A DNA stretch of 64,000 nucleotides from Kingdonia uniflora. Taxonomy: Eukaryota > Streptophyta > Magnoliopsida > Ranunculales > Circaeasteraceae. The notes under the pieces were generated by a model that did not search any database, was not told where the DNA came from, and was given only the letters and a program-made list of their open reading frames with translations. Every line of letters begins with the position of its first letter. Positions within the stretch are counted from its first letter, which is position 1. Shown in pieces: positions 34,983 to 45,464 of this stretch. Position numbers and translations under genes: made by a program. Location of the stretch: positions 1-64,000 of the forward strand of contig JACGCM010002114.1 in NCBI GenBank assembly GCA_014058105.1. Direction: 5' to 3'.

Positions 34983-37137
34983 ACCCGTCGCCTCACATAA
35001 GCCATCAAACACAGTCCTGATCTCAAGCGCCTCATCCACATCAGCCCGACAGAACACAAGGCAATCATCAGCAAAAAGAATATGAGACACCGAGAGGGCT
35101 CGCCTAGAAGCTTTAATGCCGTAGATTTTGTTAGCAGCCTCTTTCGCTCCCAGCGCACGAGATAGATCTTCCATTAAAACAATAAAAAGAAAAGGAGATA
35201 ATGGGTCTCCCTGCCGCAGCCCCCTCATAGGGGTCACCAGACCATGAGCGGAGCCATTAAGGAGAATCAAATACCGAACCGTAGAAATGCATTGTTCGAA
35301 CCAATGACACCAGATAGGACTGAACCCCGGCGCTTCTAACGTCCGAATCAGGGTACTCCACTAAATGCGATCATAAGCCTTAACCATATCTAGTTTGATA
35401 CCCATCATACCCGTCCGTCCCTTCTTACTCTTCATCGTATGAATCAGTTCATGCGCCACCAAAACGTTATCAGAGATATGCCGCCCGCTAACAAAGGCAC
35501 CTTGAAAGGGAGAAATAAAACTATCCAACAGAGGTTTCAGTCGAGAAGAAAGGATTTTGGAAATAATCTTGTAAATGACATTACAGAGACTAAGGGGCCG
35601 AAAATCACGGGGGCAAGCCTTAGTTCTATTTTTTGGAATCATAACAACATTAGTGACATTAAGGAATTTCGGCATAAAGCCAGACTCGAAGAAGGTACTA
35701 ACCAAGCGGCAAATATCTGGGCCCATGGTATTCCAATAATTTTGAAAGAACAGAGCAGGGGACCCATCCGGACCCCAAGCTTTATGCGGCCCAATACTGT
35801 CCAACGCCGCCTTGATTTCTTCTGGGGTGACCATCCGAGTGAGAGAATGATTCTCCTCTTCCGTAATACACGGGCTGAAGTGCCGATGGAACTCCGGAAA
35901 ATCCCCCGGGTTGGAAGTTTGGTAGTTTTGTGCCATATCCCTGAGGAAAATCTGACCAATTTCTGTTGTCTCACCAGTCCAAACGCCAGCCTCATCCTTG
36001 AGCCAATCAATGGAATTCTTTTTCCTCTGAGACAAAGTCTACATGTGGAAAAACTTTGTATTGTGAACCTTTTCAGTCAACCAGGACACACGAGATTTTT
36101 GTCGCCAGAACATTTATTCTCTCAACTGAAGCCCGTCAAACTCCCCCATCAGATCTCGCTCCAGAAGGGCAGTAATCTCATTCAGGGGGAGGGCCCGAAC
36201 TTTCGAAATAGATTCTTTTAACGCAAAAATTATGCTAGGGACATGTCCAAAAAAAAAATTATTCAAAGATCTGAGGTTCACTTTCGTGTTTAAAAGCTTG
36301 CCTTTGACCAGTTGGGCTGGGGAACCCCTGCCCTGCATTTGCCATAATTCCTTAATCAGATGCGAGAATTGGGGTTCCCGAGTCCACATGGCCTGGAAGC
36401 GAAAACATTTACCTAAAGTAGTAGTTTTAGGATAGGTGTCCAGACATAGAGGGGTATGGTCCGAGCCCAGGGCAGGTAAATGGAAACCTTTGCAGTTGGA
36501 AAGATAAACATCCAATCCGCATTAGTTAAACTCTTATCCAAACGCTCTTTAATATTGGCCCAACCCCGCCTTTTGTTGCTCCACGTAAAAGGGGATCTAG
36601 AAAACCCCAAATCAATAAAACCCGTTTGTTGTGTCACCGTACGTGCAAAGGCACTCTTCGCAGCTTGGTAAGGTTTCCCCCCCACTTTATCCGAACTCTC
36701 AAAATAGTATTAAAGTCACCCATAATCAGCCACGACCCAGAGTAGCCATTAGTTGTAGTTTTCACCAGTCGTTAACTCTCATTTCTATCCCTCTGATAAG
36801 GACTCCCATAAAAGAAAGAAATGAGCCAAGATTTATCAACCGGCTCTGATTAAACCATAACATTAATAATATATTTATTACAAAAAACCAACTCCAAAGA
36901 AATATTATTTTTCCACATAATACATATACCACCAGAGCGACCATAAACTCTAGATGCCGGAACATCAACCTAATTAGGATAGTTAAGGGTTCTAACCAAA
37001 CCCTGTATTTCTACAGAGGATCGTTTGGTTTCAGCAAAAAATATAATATCCTCATTAGAGGAACAAATAAGTTCTTTAAGGTGCCGAATTGCCGCTGGTC
37101 AACCCAAACCCCGAAAATTCCAAAATATGATAATCAT
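34983..37137 (-). pseudogene. Outer LINE ORF2, 5' part: endonuclease and RT fingers/palm
   Basis: It starts MIIIFWNFRGLG at 37137 with degenerate endonuclease motifs (FAETK, IMGDFNTIL, LDKSLTNADW, ARTIPLYVW). The RT region 35361-36035 carries SPALFFQNYW, RPLSLCNVIYKIISKIL, VSGRHISDNVLVAHELIHTM and KLDMVKAYDRI. A TAG follows DRI where LINE C has Gln, then GLRQGDPLSPFLF and LFADDCLVFC. Coding stops at GQQIN where LINE C is inserted. Confidence 0.82.
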
Positions 37138-37239
37138 AATGGCACGGGTGGCCTCCTTGGAGCCACCTAAACCCTAGCAGAGCGATCAATAATGTAAAAA
37201 GTGCAGCGAATACGTGAGAAAGACAAGACTGTAGTAGAG

Positions 37240-39777
37240 CGCACCTGAGACTGAGTAGGACGATGAGTACTAGCCTGAGGAAGCTGGAATGGTAAGGGTA
37301 ACTCTGTAAGGTACACCAGCTTTCATCTGTCTTCTAATAACTCTAGAAGAGGATGGTGGGTAAACCGTAGGAAGTCTAGTAGCCTGCCGAACCGAACTAG
37401 GTCTCCAAGAGATCGGACCTCTCGTATTCGAGCTCATTGTGCCCTCAGGGCTAATCACCTGACGTAGATACTACGCAGAGATTGGGTCTACCTGAATCTT
37501 ACCTTAACCATACCCCAACAAAGACATATCTTGCCCCTGTGGCTCTGGCATCTGCCAACTCCCCTGTATCCCCTCCTCGTCATCTATATTTATCCCCCAC
37601 GATTGTTCCCCCTCCGTATGCTCCTTACTTATCCTCTCAGGTCTCTCTACCTCCACCTGAAGAGTTAATCTCTCCTTCTCCAGTACCATATGACCCACCT
37701 GTCGCCCCCCAACCAGACTGGTCAGGGTATCACGACCATCTGCCACATCTCAACCCAGACCCCGACTACCCACTAACGTCATCCCAGGTAAATCTGTCAA
37801 ACCTCCAAAGTTTATGAAGCCATCAGTCTCTCGCTCAGGTAGCCAAACCGATGGCCCCGCCTGACAATCCCTCACCCCTCTTTTGCCTTGGAAGGGCGTC
37901 TGAAGCTGCGGCCTCAAAACTCTCCTCATAACTGCACCTTTACCTTTACCGTATCTAATGGGGTGCAGAGGAAAAGGAGGGGACTTGTACTCTGGAATAC
38001 CAATCTCAATCCCCAGGTTAGGCTGGGGTCTAGGTAAGACCCCCTCTGAGGTCGTCCGAACTAAGTCTGTCCCCGTTCGTGATACACCAGCTCCCCTAGG
38101 ATTTCCTCCTGAAGTGCCCCCACCAACTTCTTCTAATATCTCTGTACAATCCAATACTTTATGTCTCATTTTTAAACATAGACCACAAAGGTGCATAGAA
38201 CCCCATCATAGTGCGTAGCGATAAGTAGGGGGTCAGTATCCAAATCCGCCCATACCGCAGGAGGAAAAACTCCATATATGTCCATCAGAATTCGAGCTCT
38301 ATATCCATGCTTTGTAATTCTTTTATTCTCTTTACTAGGTTCCGTAACTAGAACTCGGCCAAGACTATTTCCAAGATCATGAATGAATTTCGGCGTTCCA
38401 AAAAACGGATCCGAGATATTGAACTTTACCCAAAACGGAACGTATTTAAAAGCGAGTGGGTCAATAGGTGTACGAACTTCATACGGGAAAAGAATGATAG
38501 AATGACCGTAGGGATTCCACGGCTGGTTTAGTAAAATAAAATTTTGATCGTAGGCTGAACAAAATTTTATGAGATCATACCGTTCACCGTCCGTTCAAAA
38601 ATCTAGATATTCTCTGACGTTTCCATGCTCCAAATGCTTTTCAGGGCTGCAACAGTTTTTGTAAAACTTCGACCGGGACTCAAAGGACATTTTTCCTATA
38701 GGGGCGTACCTAGGCCTGTTTTCAGATCGGATCGGATCGGAAATGAGCCTAGTCGGATTTTTTTCAGAATTGGAAAATCTATTCCGATCCGATCCGATTT
38801 TTTTCGGAACTGCATAAATATTTCCGAATTTGGAATATTCAGAAATTTTAGAATTCGGAATAATTCAAAAAAAATTCGGAATGTATTTTCGGAATAATTT
38901 CAGAATGTATTTTCGGAATAATTTCGGAATGTCTTTTCGAAATAATTCGGAAATCAAACCCAATTCAAGATGCTGTTTTACTTGTGATATACTGTTGCCA
39001 ACCTAGAGAGAGAGATTCACCTATGAAACTACTGTACAGAGGCAGTGGAGAATTAAAATCAAATATTCTTCTTCGAATCAAAGTGGAGGCAGTGGAGATG
39101 GATACTGGATATGTACGCCCAAGATTCTTCTTCAAATCAAAGTGAACTGATCTGTAGAGGAGTGGACTGCTGATCAGTAGAGTGGAGGCAGTGGAGAAGA
39201 GTCGATGGTGAAGTGGAGGTAGTGGATGAATTTTGATTTTTGGAAGAGAAGAGTCGGTGGTGGAGATCAGTGGAAAAGAGTCGGTGGTAGATTTTGGAGG
39301 TAGAGGAGTGGAGAATGGAGGCAGAGGAGTGGAGAATAGAGCCCTAGTTCAAATATAAGTTTAAGTGTTTAATTCATAAATTTTTGGAATAATCGGATCT
39401 GATGGATATTCCGAATATTTTTCGGAATAAATCGGATCGGAATATATTCGGAATTATCTGATCAAAAAATTCGGATCGGAATTATCGGATAGGAAAATTT
39501 GAAATTTCGGAACTGCAAAATCTGTTCCGATTCTGATCCGAAATTTTTCGGAAAAATTCGAAAATTGGAACTGTAAAATAGTGTTCCAAAATCGGAAAAA
39601 TCGGATCGGAAATTGAAAATTCGGACAAAAGTTGCACCCCTAGGCGTACCTCCATTTTGCTTATTCAGTATTAATTCGAACCGGGTTAATTTGTACCACA
39701 GCCGCCCCTCGAGGCTTCTGGACTGTGAGCTTTTCCATACACTGCACAAAACCCTGAGTGACAGAGTAAGAAGTCAT
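37240..39777 (-). pseudogene. Outer LINE ORF1, split by a hAT-like element
   Basis: It starts MTSYSVTQGFVQCM at 39777; the next ~45 codons reach 39651, where the hAT-like element (38711-39642) intervenes. It resumes below 38703 with DUF4283-like sequence and the knuckle CGLCLKMRHKVLDC (near 38150-38190). A Pro/Ser/Gly-rich tail follows. Several frameshifts are present. Confidence 0.72.
38711..39642. mobile_element. hAT-like non-autonomous element in the outer LINE
   Basis: A 932-bp insertion starting TAGGCCTG and ending GCACCCCTA, flanked by GGCGTACC on both sides (38703-38710 and 39643-39650), a perfect 8-bp duplication. The interior is built of degenerate GGATCGGAAT / ATTCGGAAT repeats in both orientations. 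No transposase frame exists. It resembles the 4033-4619 element in its TAGG termini and simple-repeat body, but the repeat unit differs. Confidence 0.82.
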
Positions 39778-41082
39778 ACTCTATCCAATTCACCACCGTT
39801 CACCACTGAACAACACCCACACTTAACAACACCCACACTTAATAAATAACCACAGACATAAACACCAGACAAACACAACAACCAGTATATAAAGAAACCC
39901 TTATTTTCTGTCACAACCTCCCTTAAATTTCTTCCCAACAGGCAAACAAAATATAACCACCCCAAAGCAACTAGCAAAATCTTATATCGAAACCCTACTA
40001 TATCATCAATTTCATCCTTCCCAAACCCAAATAACAACTTTACACAGACTACCGAGCTTCAAAACCCTTCCTCCCTTTGTCCAGTCACACCCATAGAATT
40101 CAGAGTACACCCACAAACCAAGCTCCTAGCCAGCAGCTCCCATCAAGGAAACCGGGTACAAGAGGGAAACCCTAAATAGGCAAAGAGAAAGGTAGGAAAC
40201 CGTCCAAACGCACCTTGCCACTAGGCGACTAAGCTCGAAGAAAGAAACTTATCAAACCCTCTTTGCTTTCTCTCTTTTGGTCTCAGAAATATCTACAAAT
40301 GTAGTTGTAATAGTATAAGTACAGTCTGACACACCAATGAAAACGCCCAAGCAATAGCCAACTTACGCAAGTTTTTGACCCATACCAACACCAACAACAA
40401 ACAGAAACAGGAATAACCTCCTATTATCGGTTCAGCCCAAACCCATCAGCCCATTTCTCTCACCCCACTTATCCGTGATAGGCCCACACCACAGTTTCTT
40501 CAGGCCACCAACAAGAAAGCCCACTCAAATTCGGCCCACAGGCCAAACCAGAAATTCAAATCAGGCAGAATCAGATCAGGCCCCTCCTCCGTGGTTTATT
40601 ATTATTATTATTACTTTTTTGCCCTCGTAACCCTCCAATGATCAAAGCAGAATACACTATCGTCTCAACAGTCTGACTAACCTCCACCAACCACCTCGCC
40701 ATTCGCCGATCAGTTCATCCCACCCTCATCCTTACCTTACCATTCCTGGCGACCATCCGACCGTTACACACCGACCGGCTCACCTGCAGGAGGCACAAAA
40801 AGAAACACAAGAAGGAAAACAACACCAATCACAAACAAAGCAAAGCAAAGCTTATCACCCCCAAAAATCAATAGTACAAGCCAAAAACAGCTCCAAATCA
40901 CCTGCACACACCACTCAAATCAAATACCAAGTCCAAAAACAAAAACAAAAAAAAGACAAGGAGGTGGAGAGGGAAAAAAGAGGTAGAAGGAAGACTTGGG
41001 AACCCGAAGCACTCTAGGGAAGTGCTCTTAATCACCGGCGTAAGAGTTAGCCGATCAGATTTACTTTCTTGTGTTTTCAAGT

Positions 41083-42185
41083 AGTGTAAGGTTTTTGATG
41101 TCCCGCAGTTCAGAAGTGAAGGCTTCCAAACATGTTTGATTTAAAAAATTAGTTTTTGATGTCCCATAGTTCGTTCAGAAGTGAGGGGCACGAGATCTAC
41201 TAAAATCTTGACAAATGTCATTATATAATTGATTTTTGATGCCGTGGAGTTCAGAAGCGCGGGCTAATCCACCTAGCTGCTGTTGTGAGTGGAAAAGAGA
41301 GAAAAGATTGTGAATTCACTCTATTTGACCCCGTGACAACAAGCCAGAAGAGTGCTTTGATGCATGTGTGGGCTTGGGCTTTTGTATGGGCTCAAAGTAG
41401 CAGCCCAAGGTTGGGTTCGGCCACATATTGGAGGACTAAGTCCTTTGTTTTCATTGTTGGTATTTTGAAGGCCATCATTTTAATTTATTAAGTCAAAGTT
41501 TTGCTAAATTTTGGGGGGATTGAGCGGGACGCCTTGATCACCTATGTGCCTGCTCGCCTTGGAGTATCATGTAACAAAAAGTCCACAATTTATGTTATGA
41601 ATTATAGGCTTGCTTAGACGTCGAGGGAAATCTTACCCCATTAGTGATTATAACTATATATGATTTAGAAGTTTAATCGGTGTAGTGGTTTGATTGATAC
41701 CATGTTTCAACAAGAAGAGGTTGTTAAAATTATGTCAAAATTACCACCGCCATTAATCTTCATAGTTTGCATGATACCACATTTGTAAAATCTCTGGCTT
41801 AACTCGTAATTATAAAATCTCCGATGATCTGACTCAATTGGCTGAAAAAAAACTAAAATCCAGCGAAGTCCAATTTCATCCAACAATACTTCAATTGGTT
41901 TGTTTAACAACGGTTTAAATGTTCGGCGCCCATTTTATTTTATTTTTTAAAATAAAATATGTTTTTATTTTTTATTTTTTTCTTCAGGCGCCCGATTTGA
42001 TTTTTTTGTGGAAAAAAATAAATAAAAATAATTGGGCGCTAAAATCTTAGGCGCCAAATCGCGACGTAAAAAAACAAGGTCGAGTTTTGGAATTCAAGAC
42101 TCAACCTTACCTTTTGAGTTGGATATCTAAGTCAATGAGGTGCTGTTGGAGCTCGAAAATCCTATATGACACCATGAAACCCAAA
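41083..42185. other. Intergenic; displaced upstream flank of the desulfhydrase gene
   Basis: Before the outer LINE inserted, 41083 joined directly to 19026, so this stretch was the region upstream of the desulfhydrase start. It holds the three-copy repeat at 41091-41263, GGCGCC-containing AT-rich sequence at 41930-42060 and short frames without recognisable products. Confidence 0.6.
41091..41263. repeat. Three degenerate copies of a TTTTTGATG...GTTCAGAAG motif
   Basis: Copies at about 41091-41122, 41152-41186 and 41232-41263 share TTTTTGATGtccc-agTTCAGAAG with substitutions and small gaps. They begin a few bases beyond the outer LINE target-site duplication, in what was the proximal upstream region of the desulfhydrase gene. 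Confidence 0.6.
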
Positions 42186-42822
42186 TTAGAGCATCCATAG
42201 TAGCCTCCCTAAACTTATTTTAGGGAGGCAAAAAGTATTAAAATGGCTTTTTATAGACTCCCTATCCCTATTTTTCTCTTTCTCTCTCCTCAGGACTAGG
42301 GAGCCGAGGGGAAGGTTTGGTCAGCCACGTTGCCAACTTCTCAAATACGTGGAAATGGTTTTTCTGAGGTGTAAAGCAAATTTGTGGCGGAGAAAGTATA
42401 TTTTGGGAGGGAAAGTGCCCACGATCTAATGAAAACCGGTCTCATCTCATTCATCTACAATAAAAGTTCTTCTCCTCCCTTTTGTTCTTCTTCCTCTAAC
42501 TTTATTTTTTCTCTTTCTCTTGGCAGTCCTCCAAATCAGGTAATAATCAACTTGAATTCCTGTTTTTTTTACCATTTTTTTTGAATAGTTGATTTCTTCT
42601 TTGATGTTAAGAGATGGTGATTCACTCTCTTTGGGATGCATTCATCTCTCACCATCTCTACCTTTGATTTTGCAGTCTTCATCATCTTGGGTTCACGTGT
42701 GTTGGAGTTAAGCCTTTTGGTTTTACACTCTGTGTGTGTGTGTATCAAACTCTAATTGAATCCATTTTATCCAATGCAGGCATTGGATTAAGTTGAAGAA
42801 GAGGTGAATGCGTTGGAGAAGA

Positions 42823-42924
42823 GGTGCTCCTATATTTCTCTTTGACATCTCAAGTTGGTGGTCTTGGTCTTACACTTACTAAAGCAAATCGCGTTATTGT
42901 GGTTGATCCAGCGTGGAACCCAAG
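42823..42924 (+). pseudogene. SNF2-family helicase exon fragment
   Basis: It encodes GAPIFL, then after one extra base TSQVGGLGLTLTKANRVIVV and DPAWNP, ending at AG|GTATAC, a plausible donor. This is the conserved helicase-C motif V/VI region of SNF2 chromatin remodellers, closest in my reading to the CHR24/ERCC6-like subgroup. The following exon (expected to read TDNQxxDRAYRIGQ) is not found nearby. The one-base insertion breaks the frame, so this is an isolated captured fragment. Confidence 0.75.
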
Positions 42925-43439
42925 GTATACAACTCTTAGTATTGGTGTAGTAACTATATAGTCATTTACTTACTGTTTACTTAATTAAATCTCTTCAAAT
43001 CAAACTAAAAATATCATACATTATAATGCACTTGTAGAGATCATGATTGCAAAGATATTATGAATTCATTCTTTGGATGCAGCCTACGAGTATTACATGT
43101 TACTGTTACCATCAAATAATGGTAAAGGGACTATGTTTTATAACTGATTCATTGCTACCATTAAATGAGTTCCCACATAAATAACATGAAAACCAATGCA
43201 TTTTTTACAATTTTTTTGAAGTAGTAAAAAGATCATCAAACCCTTTTAAAAATACATCAAGCAATACTAAAGAACAAAGCTCTGGGATATAAAAGAAGAG
43301 AATAAAAGAACAAGCTACAACAAGATTACTAGTTTATGAAGGCCCAAACCAAGATTTAGATGAGAACATTCCCTCAAAATTCGGGTTTATCACTGATAAA
43401 TAAAGAACAGAGGAAGACCATAACAAAATTTATGAGCAT

Positions 43440-43690
43440 GGCCTATGTTTTCTTATATTTCTCCACATATGCCTGTACAAGTTTAGTCAGCCTGGTTTAC
43501 AACTTGCCAAATACTAATCAATTTTGTGTTGTGTCTGGGGAATCTGGGATTCTTTGGTAGTACTAGTTACTTTCTCCACCACTTTCTTCACTATAGTTTT
43601 GTGAGTATCTCTACCAATTTCTCCTTCTTTCCACTTGGGCTTTAGAGCCTCCTTTACAAACTCCGCGAGTGTTGACTTGACCAAAACCAT
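43440..43690 (-). pseudogene. SRI-domain gene fragment
   Basis: Reading from 43690: [36 protein letters not shown], then VVEKVTS...IPQTQHKID, a stop at 43514, and after a one-base shift LTKLVQAYVEKYKK. This matches the SRI (Set2 Rpb1 interacting) type domain found in plant CCCH-38-like zinc-finger proteins and SETD2 proteins, which binds phosphorylated RNA polymerase II tails. The stop and shift make it a pseudogene fragment. It lies in antisense to the SNF2 fragment within the same element. Confidence 0.65.
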
Positions 43691-44689
43691 TTTATTCCCT
43701 TTTATTTGCTTACAATTTTTGGGTATTATTGTTTCCATAATGTAACCGTGTATGCGTCGCTTTATTGAGAGATTTGAACCTATGTCTGTGGTAAACTGGT
43801 AATAGATTGCCAAGGTGTATGACAACAACAAAAACTAACTTCCTTCCAAAATCTAAAGAATTTCACAGCTCATGTGTTTCATCTGCGTTATAAAAACGGA
43901 CTCATTTATAGGTTTGGTTTATTTTGTAGACATAACACGATGCCTATTTGATTGTGTGGATATTTACAAGCAACCTGCATTCGATAATCCATTGATGAAA
44001 AATCACACCATTCAGGTAATTCATCAAATCAACTTATGTTCTTCAAATTCTATGTATTTCATCTTTTGGTAGAAGCAAATATTTGGATATTTCTGGTTAA
44101 CTTTTGGGGATAATAGGGCTTTTGGCCTCCATTATACTAATATTTTATTTATTCTCTTTCATTCATTTCGCAGGCAAAGTCTTCATTTACTTAATAACAT
44201 ATCTCTGTACCTAAAAGTTAGGTGATTCAGATATAACACTTAGTAATCAAAATCCGTCAGTTGATCAATTCACCAATGACTCTCAACATATGCGAAACTA
44301 GCAATTTAAGGACCAAGTTAGAAATTTATGATTACTTATTAGCAAAATTCAAACATAAAAAAAATATGTTATGGGTATTTGTTATAACAGATTATGTTCT
44401 TCAGGAGAGAGAAGGAAGTAAAAGAATAAAGTGTTCTTCAGGAGAGAGGAGGAAAATCTGTTGTAACAGATTGTGGCTTTTTGTTTTACGTGACATACTT
44501 CCTTTTGACTTAACTTCTATTAAAAGATGTTGTTTTGTGATAGGGATAAATTTGATTTAAAACTTCCGAAAACGACTCCCTGTTTCAAAGAGCCTACTGT
44601 GGACGCTCTTAGTGAGGCACTTGTTAGTGCTCACTTTGGCGAAAACTGTAGAAAATAAAAAATAAATTTTCCCAGTAATTCATTTTCCC

Positions 44690-44845
44690 GCTGTTTGGTT
44701 TACCAAGGGAACTCGGTCAAGGAATTTTTCTCTCTCTCTACAAATCCATTTTCTGAGTTTTCTCCAAATCTCTCTCTCTCTCTCTCTCTCTCATTTAGGG
44801 TTTCGAAAGCAGAGAGGCAAAGAGGTTGTTTTAAACATCATCAAG
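44690..44845 (+). other. Probable 5' UTR exon of the ZCCHC10-like gene
   Basis: CT-rich leader sequence ends at ATCATCAAG|GTAAGATT, a strong donor. The matching acceptor is TTGCCAG at 46833, so the first intron (44846-46833, about 2.0 kb) lies wholly in the 5' UTR and the coding region is in one exon. The transcript start is not determined. Confidence 0.55.
44769..44792 (+). repeat. (TC)12 microsatellite in the 5' leader
   Basis: A pure TC run in the presumed leader of the ZCCHC10-like gene. Such pyrimidine tracts are common near plant transcription starts. Confidence 0.9.
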
Positions 44846-45234
44846 GTAAGATTCACCAAACAACTTCAATTACCTTGATTTACCCTAATGTTTAATCGTA
44901 CAATTTGATAATTACAAACCCTAATTTTGCGTTTTTTTATTCAATTTAGTTACATCTGCAATCTTACAACTTATGGTACAAGTAGTAATAATAGTAGTAG
45001 TAAGTAATTTAGGTCTTAGGAGTTGATGGGTTGGGCAATTTTTAATTGGAAAATTATGCAAAATTTTGAGGTTTCGAGGAACCCCATTTGAAAAATAACA
45101 AACAAGTTTAGAATTTTTGTTATTTGCTATGTTTTTTAGGGTTTAGGGTTGCAATTAGATTTCCGCGGATGGTAAGTTATTAAGGGTTGAAATGATTTTG
45201 GAGGATATTTGGGTGGTTTCAAGTGATTATGTGA

Positions 45235-45464
45235 CCAACTACCTGTTAGCCCAGTGGTTAAGATGGAATAAACTCTATCTTGGGGTGCGGGGTTCGATTC
45301 CCACCTCTGTGTGGGTTTCGAGGTTGGTATGAGCCCGTCGGCTTCCGGGTCGGCTTGCCCGGTTCGTGTGGTTTGCGGGCTATTGCACGAACCCTAGGGG
45401 AATGTAGTCGAGAATTGACGGTCCTCGGAAACCCCTAGTCAAAAAGAAAAAAAGAAAAAAAAGA
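45235..45464 (+). mobile_element. tRNA-derived SINE in the first intron of the ZCCHC10-like gene
   Basis: A box A-like TAGCCCAGTGGTTAAGATGG near 45248 and box B GGGTTCGATTCCC near 45290 mark an internal RNA polymerase III promoter. The body ends in an A/G-rich tail (45441-45464). AAGTGATTATGTGA (45221-45234) and AAGTGATTTTGTGA (45465-45478) form a 14-bp target-site duplication with one mismatch. Confidence 0.88.

Larger units (their letters stand above)
19039..41070 (-). mobile_element. Outer L1-type LINE, split by three later insertions
   Basis: One plant L1-like LINE in minus orientation, now in four pieces: 3' tail 19039-19095, 26197-28159, 34971-38710 and 39643-41070. Its target-site duplication is GTATTTTCAAGT (19027-19038) and GTGTTTTCAAGT (41071-41082), 11 of 12 identical. 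Subtracting LINE A (7.1 kb), LINE C (6.8 kb) and the hAT-like element (0.93 kb) leaves about 7.2 kb, close to the 7.1 kb of the related LINE A. The copy was therefore full length. Its reverse transcriptase continues across the LINE C insertion (GQQIN at 34975, INLAKSGVFF at 28150). Confidence 0.88.
42189..44608. mobile_element. PIF/Harbinger-like non-autonomous element carrying two gene fragments
   Basis: The left terminus GAGCATCCATAGTAGCCTCC pairs with the right terminus read inward (GAGCGTCCACAGTAGGCTCT), about 19 of 25 positions alike. TTA stands on both sides (42186-42188 and 44609-44611), the 3-bp duplication typical of PIF/Harbinger elements. The 2.4-kb interior has no transposase. It holds a SNF2-helicase exon fragment on the plus strand and an SRI-domain fragment on the minus strand. 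This is the structure of a Pack-type element that has copied host gene pieces. Confidence 0.72.

Noticed and set aside
27431..37137. Two separate LINE fragments on either side of LINE C
   Set aside because: The reverse transcriptase continues from GQQIN to INLAKSGVFF across a 14-bp target-site duplication, so they are one interrupted element.
45235..45464. Free-standing tRNA gene
   Set aside because: Box A and box B are present, but the body runs on into a non-tRNA region and an A-rich tail flanked by a target-site duplication, so it is a SINE.
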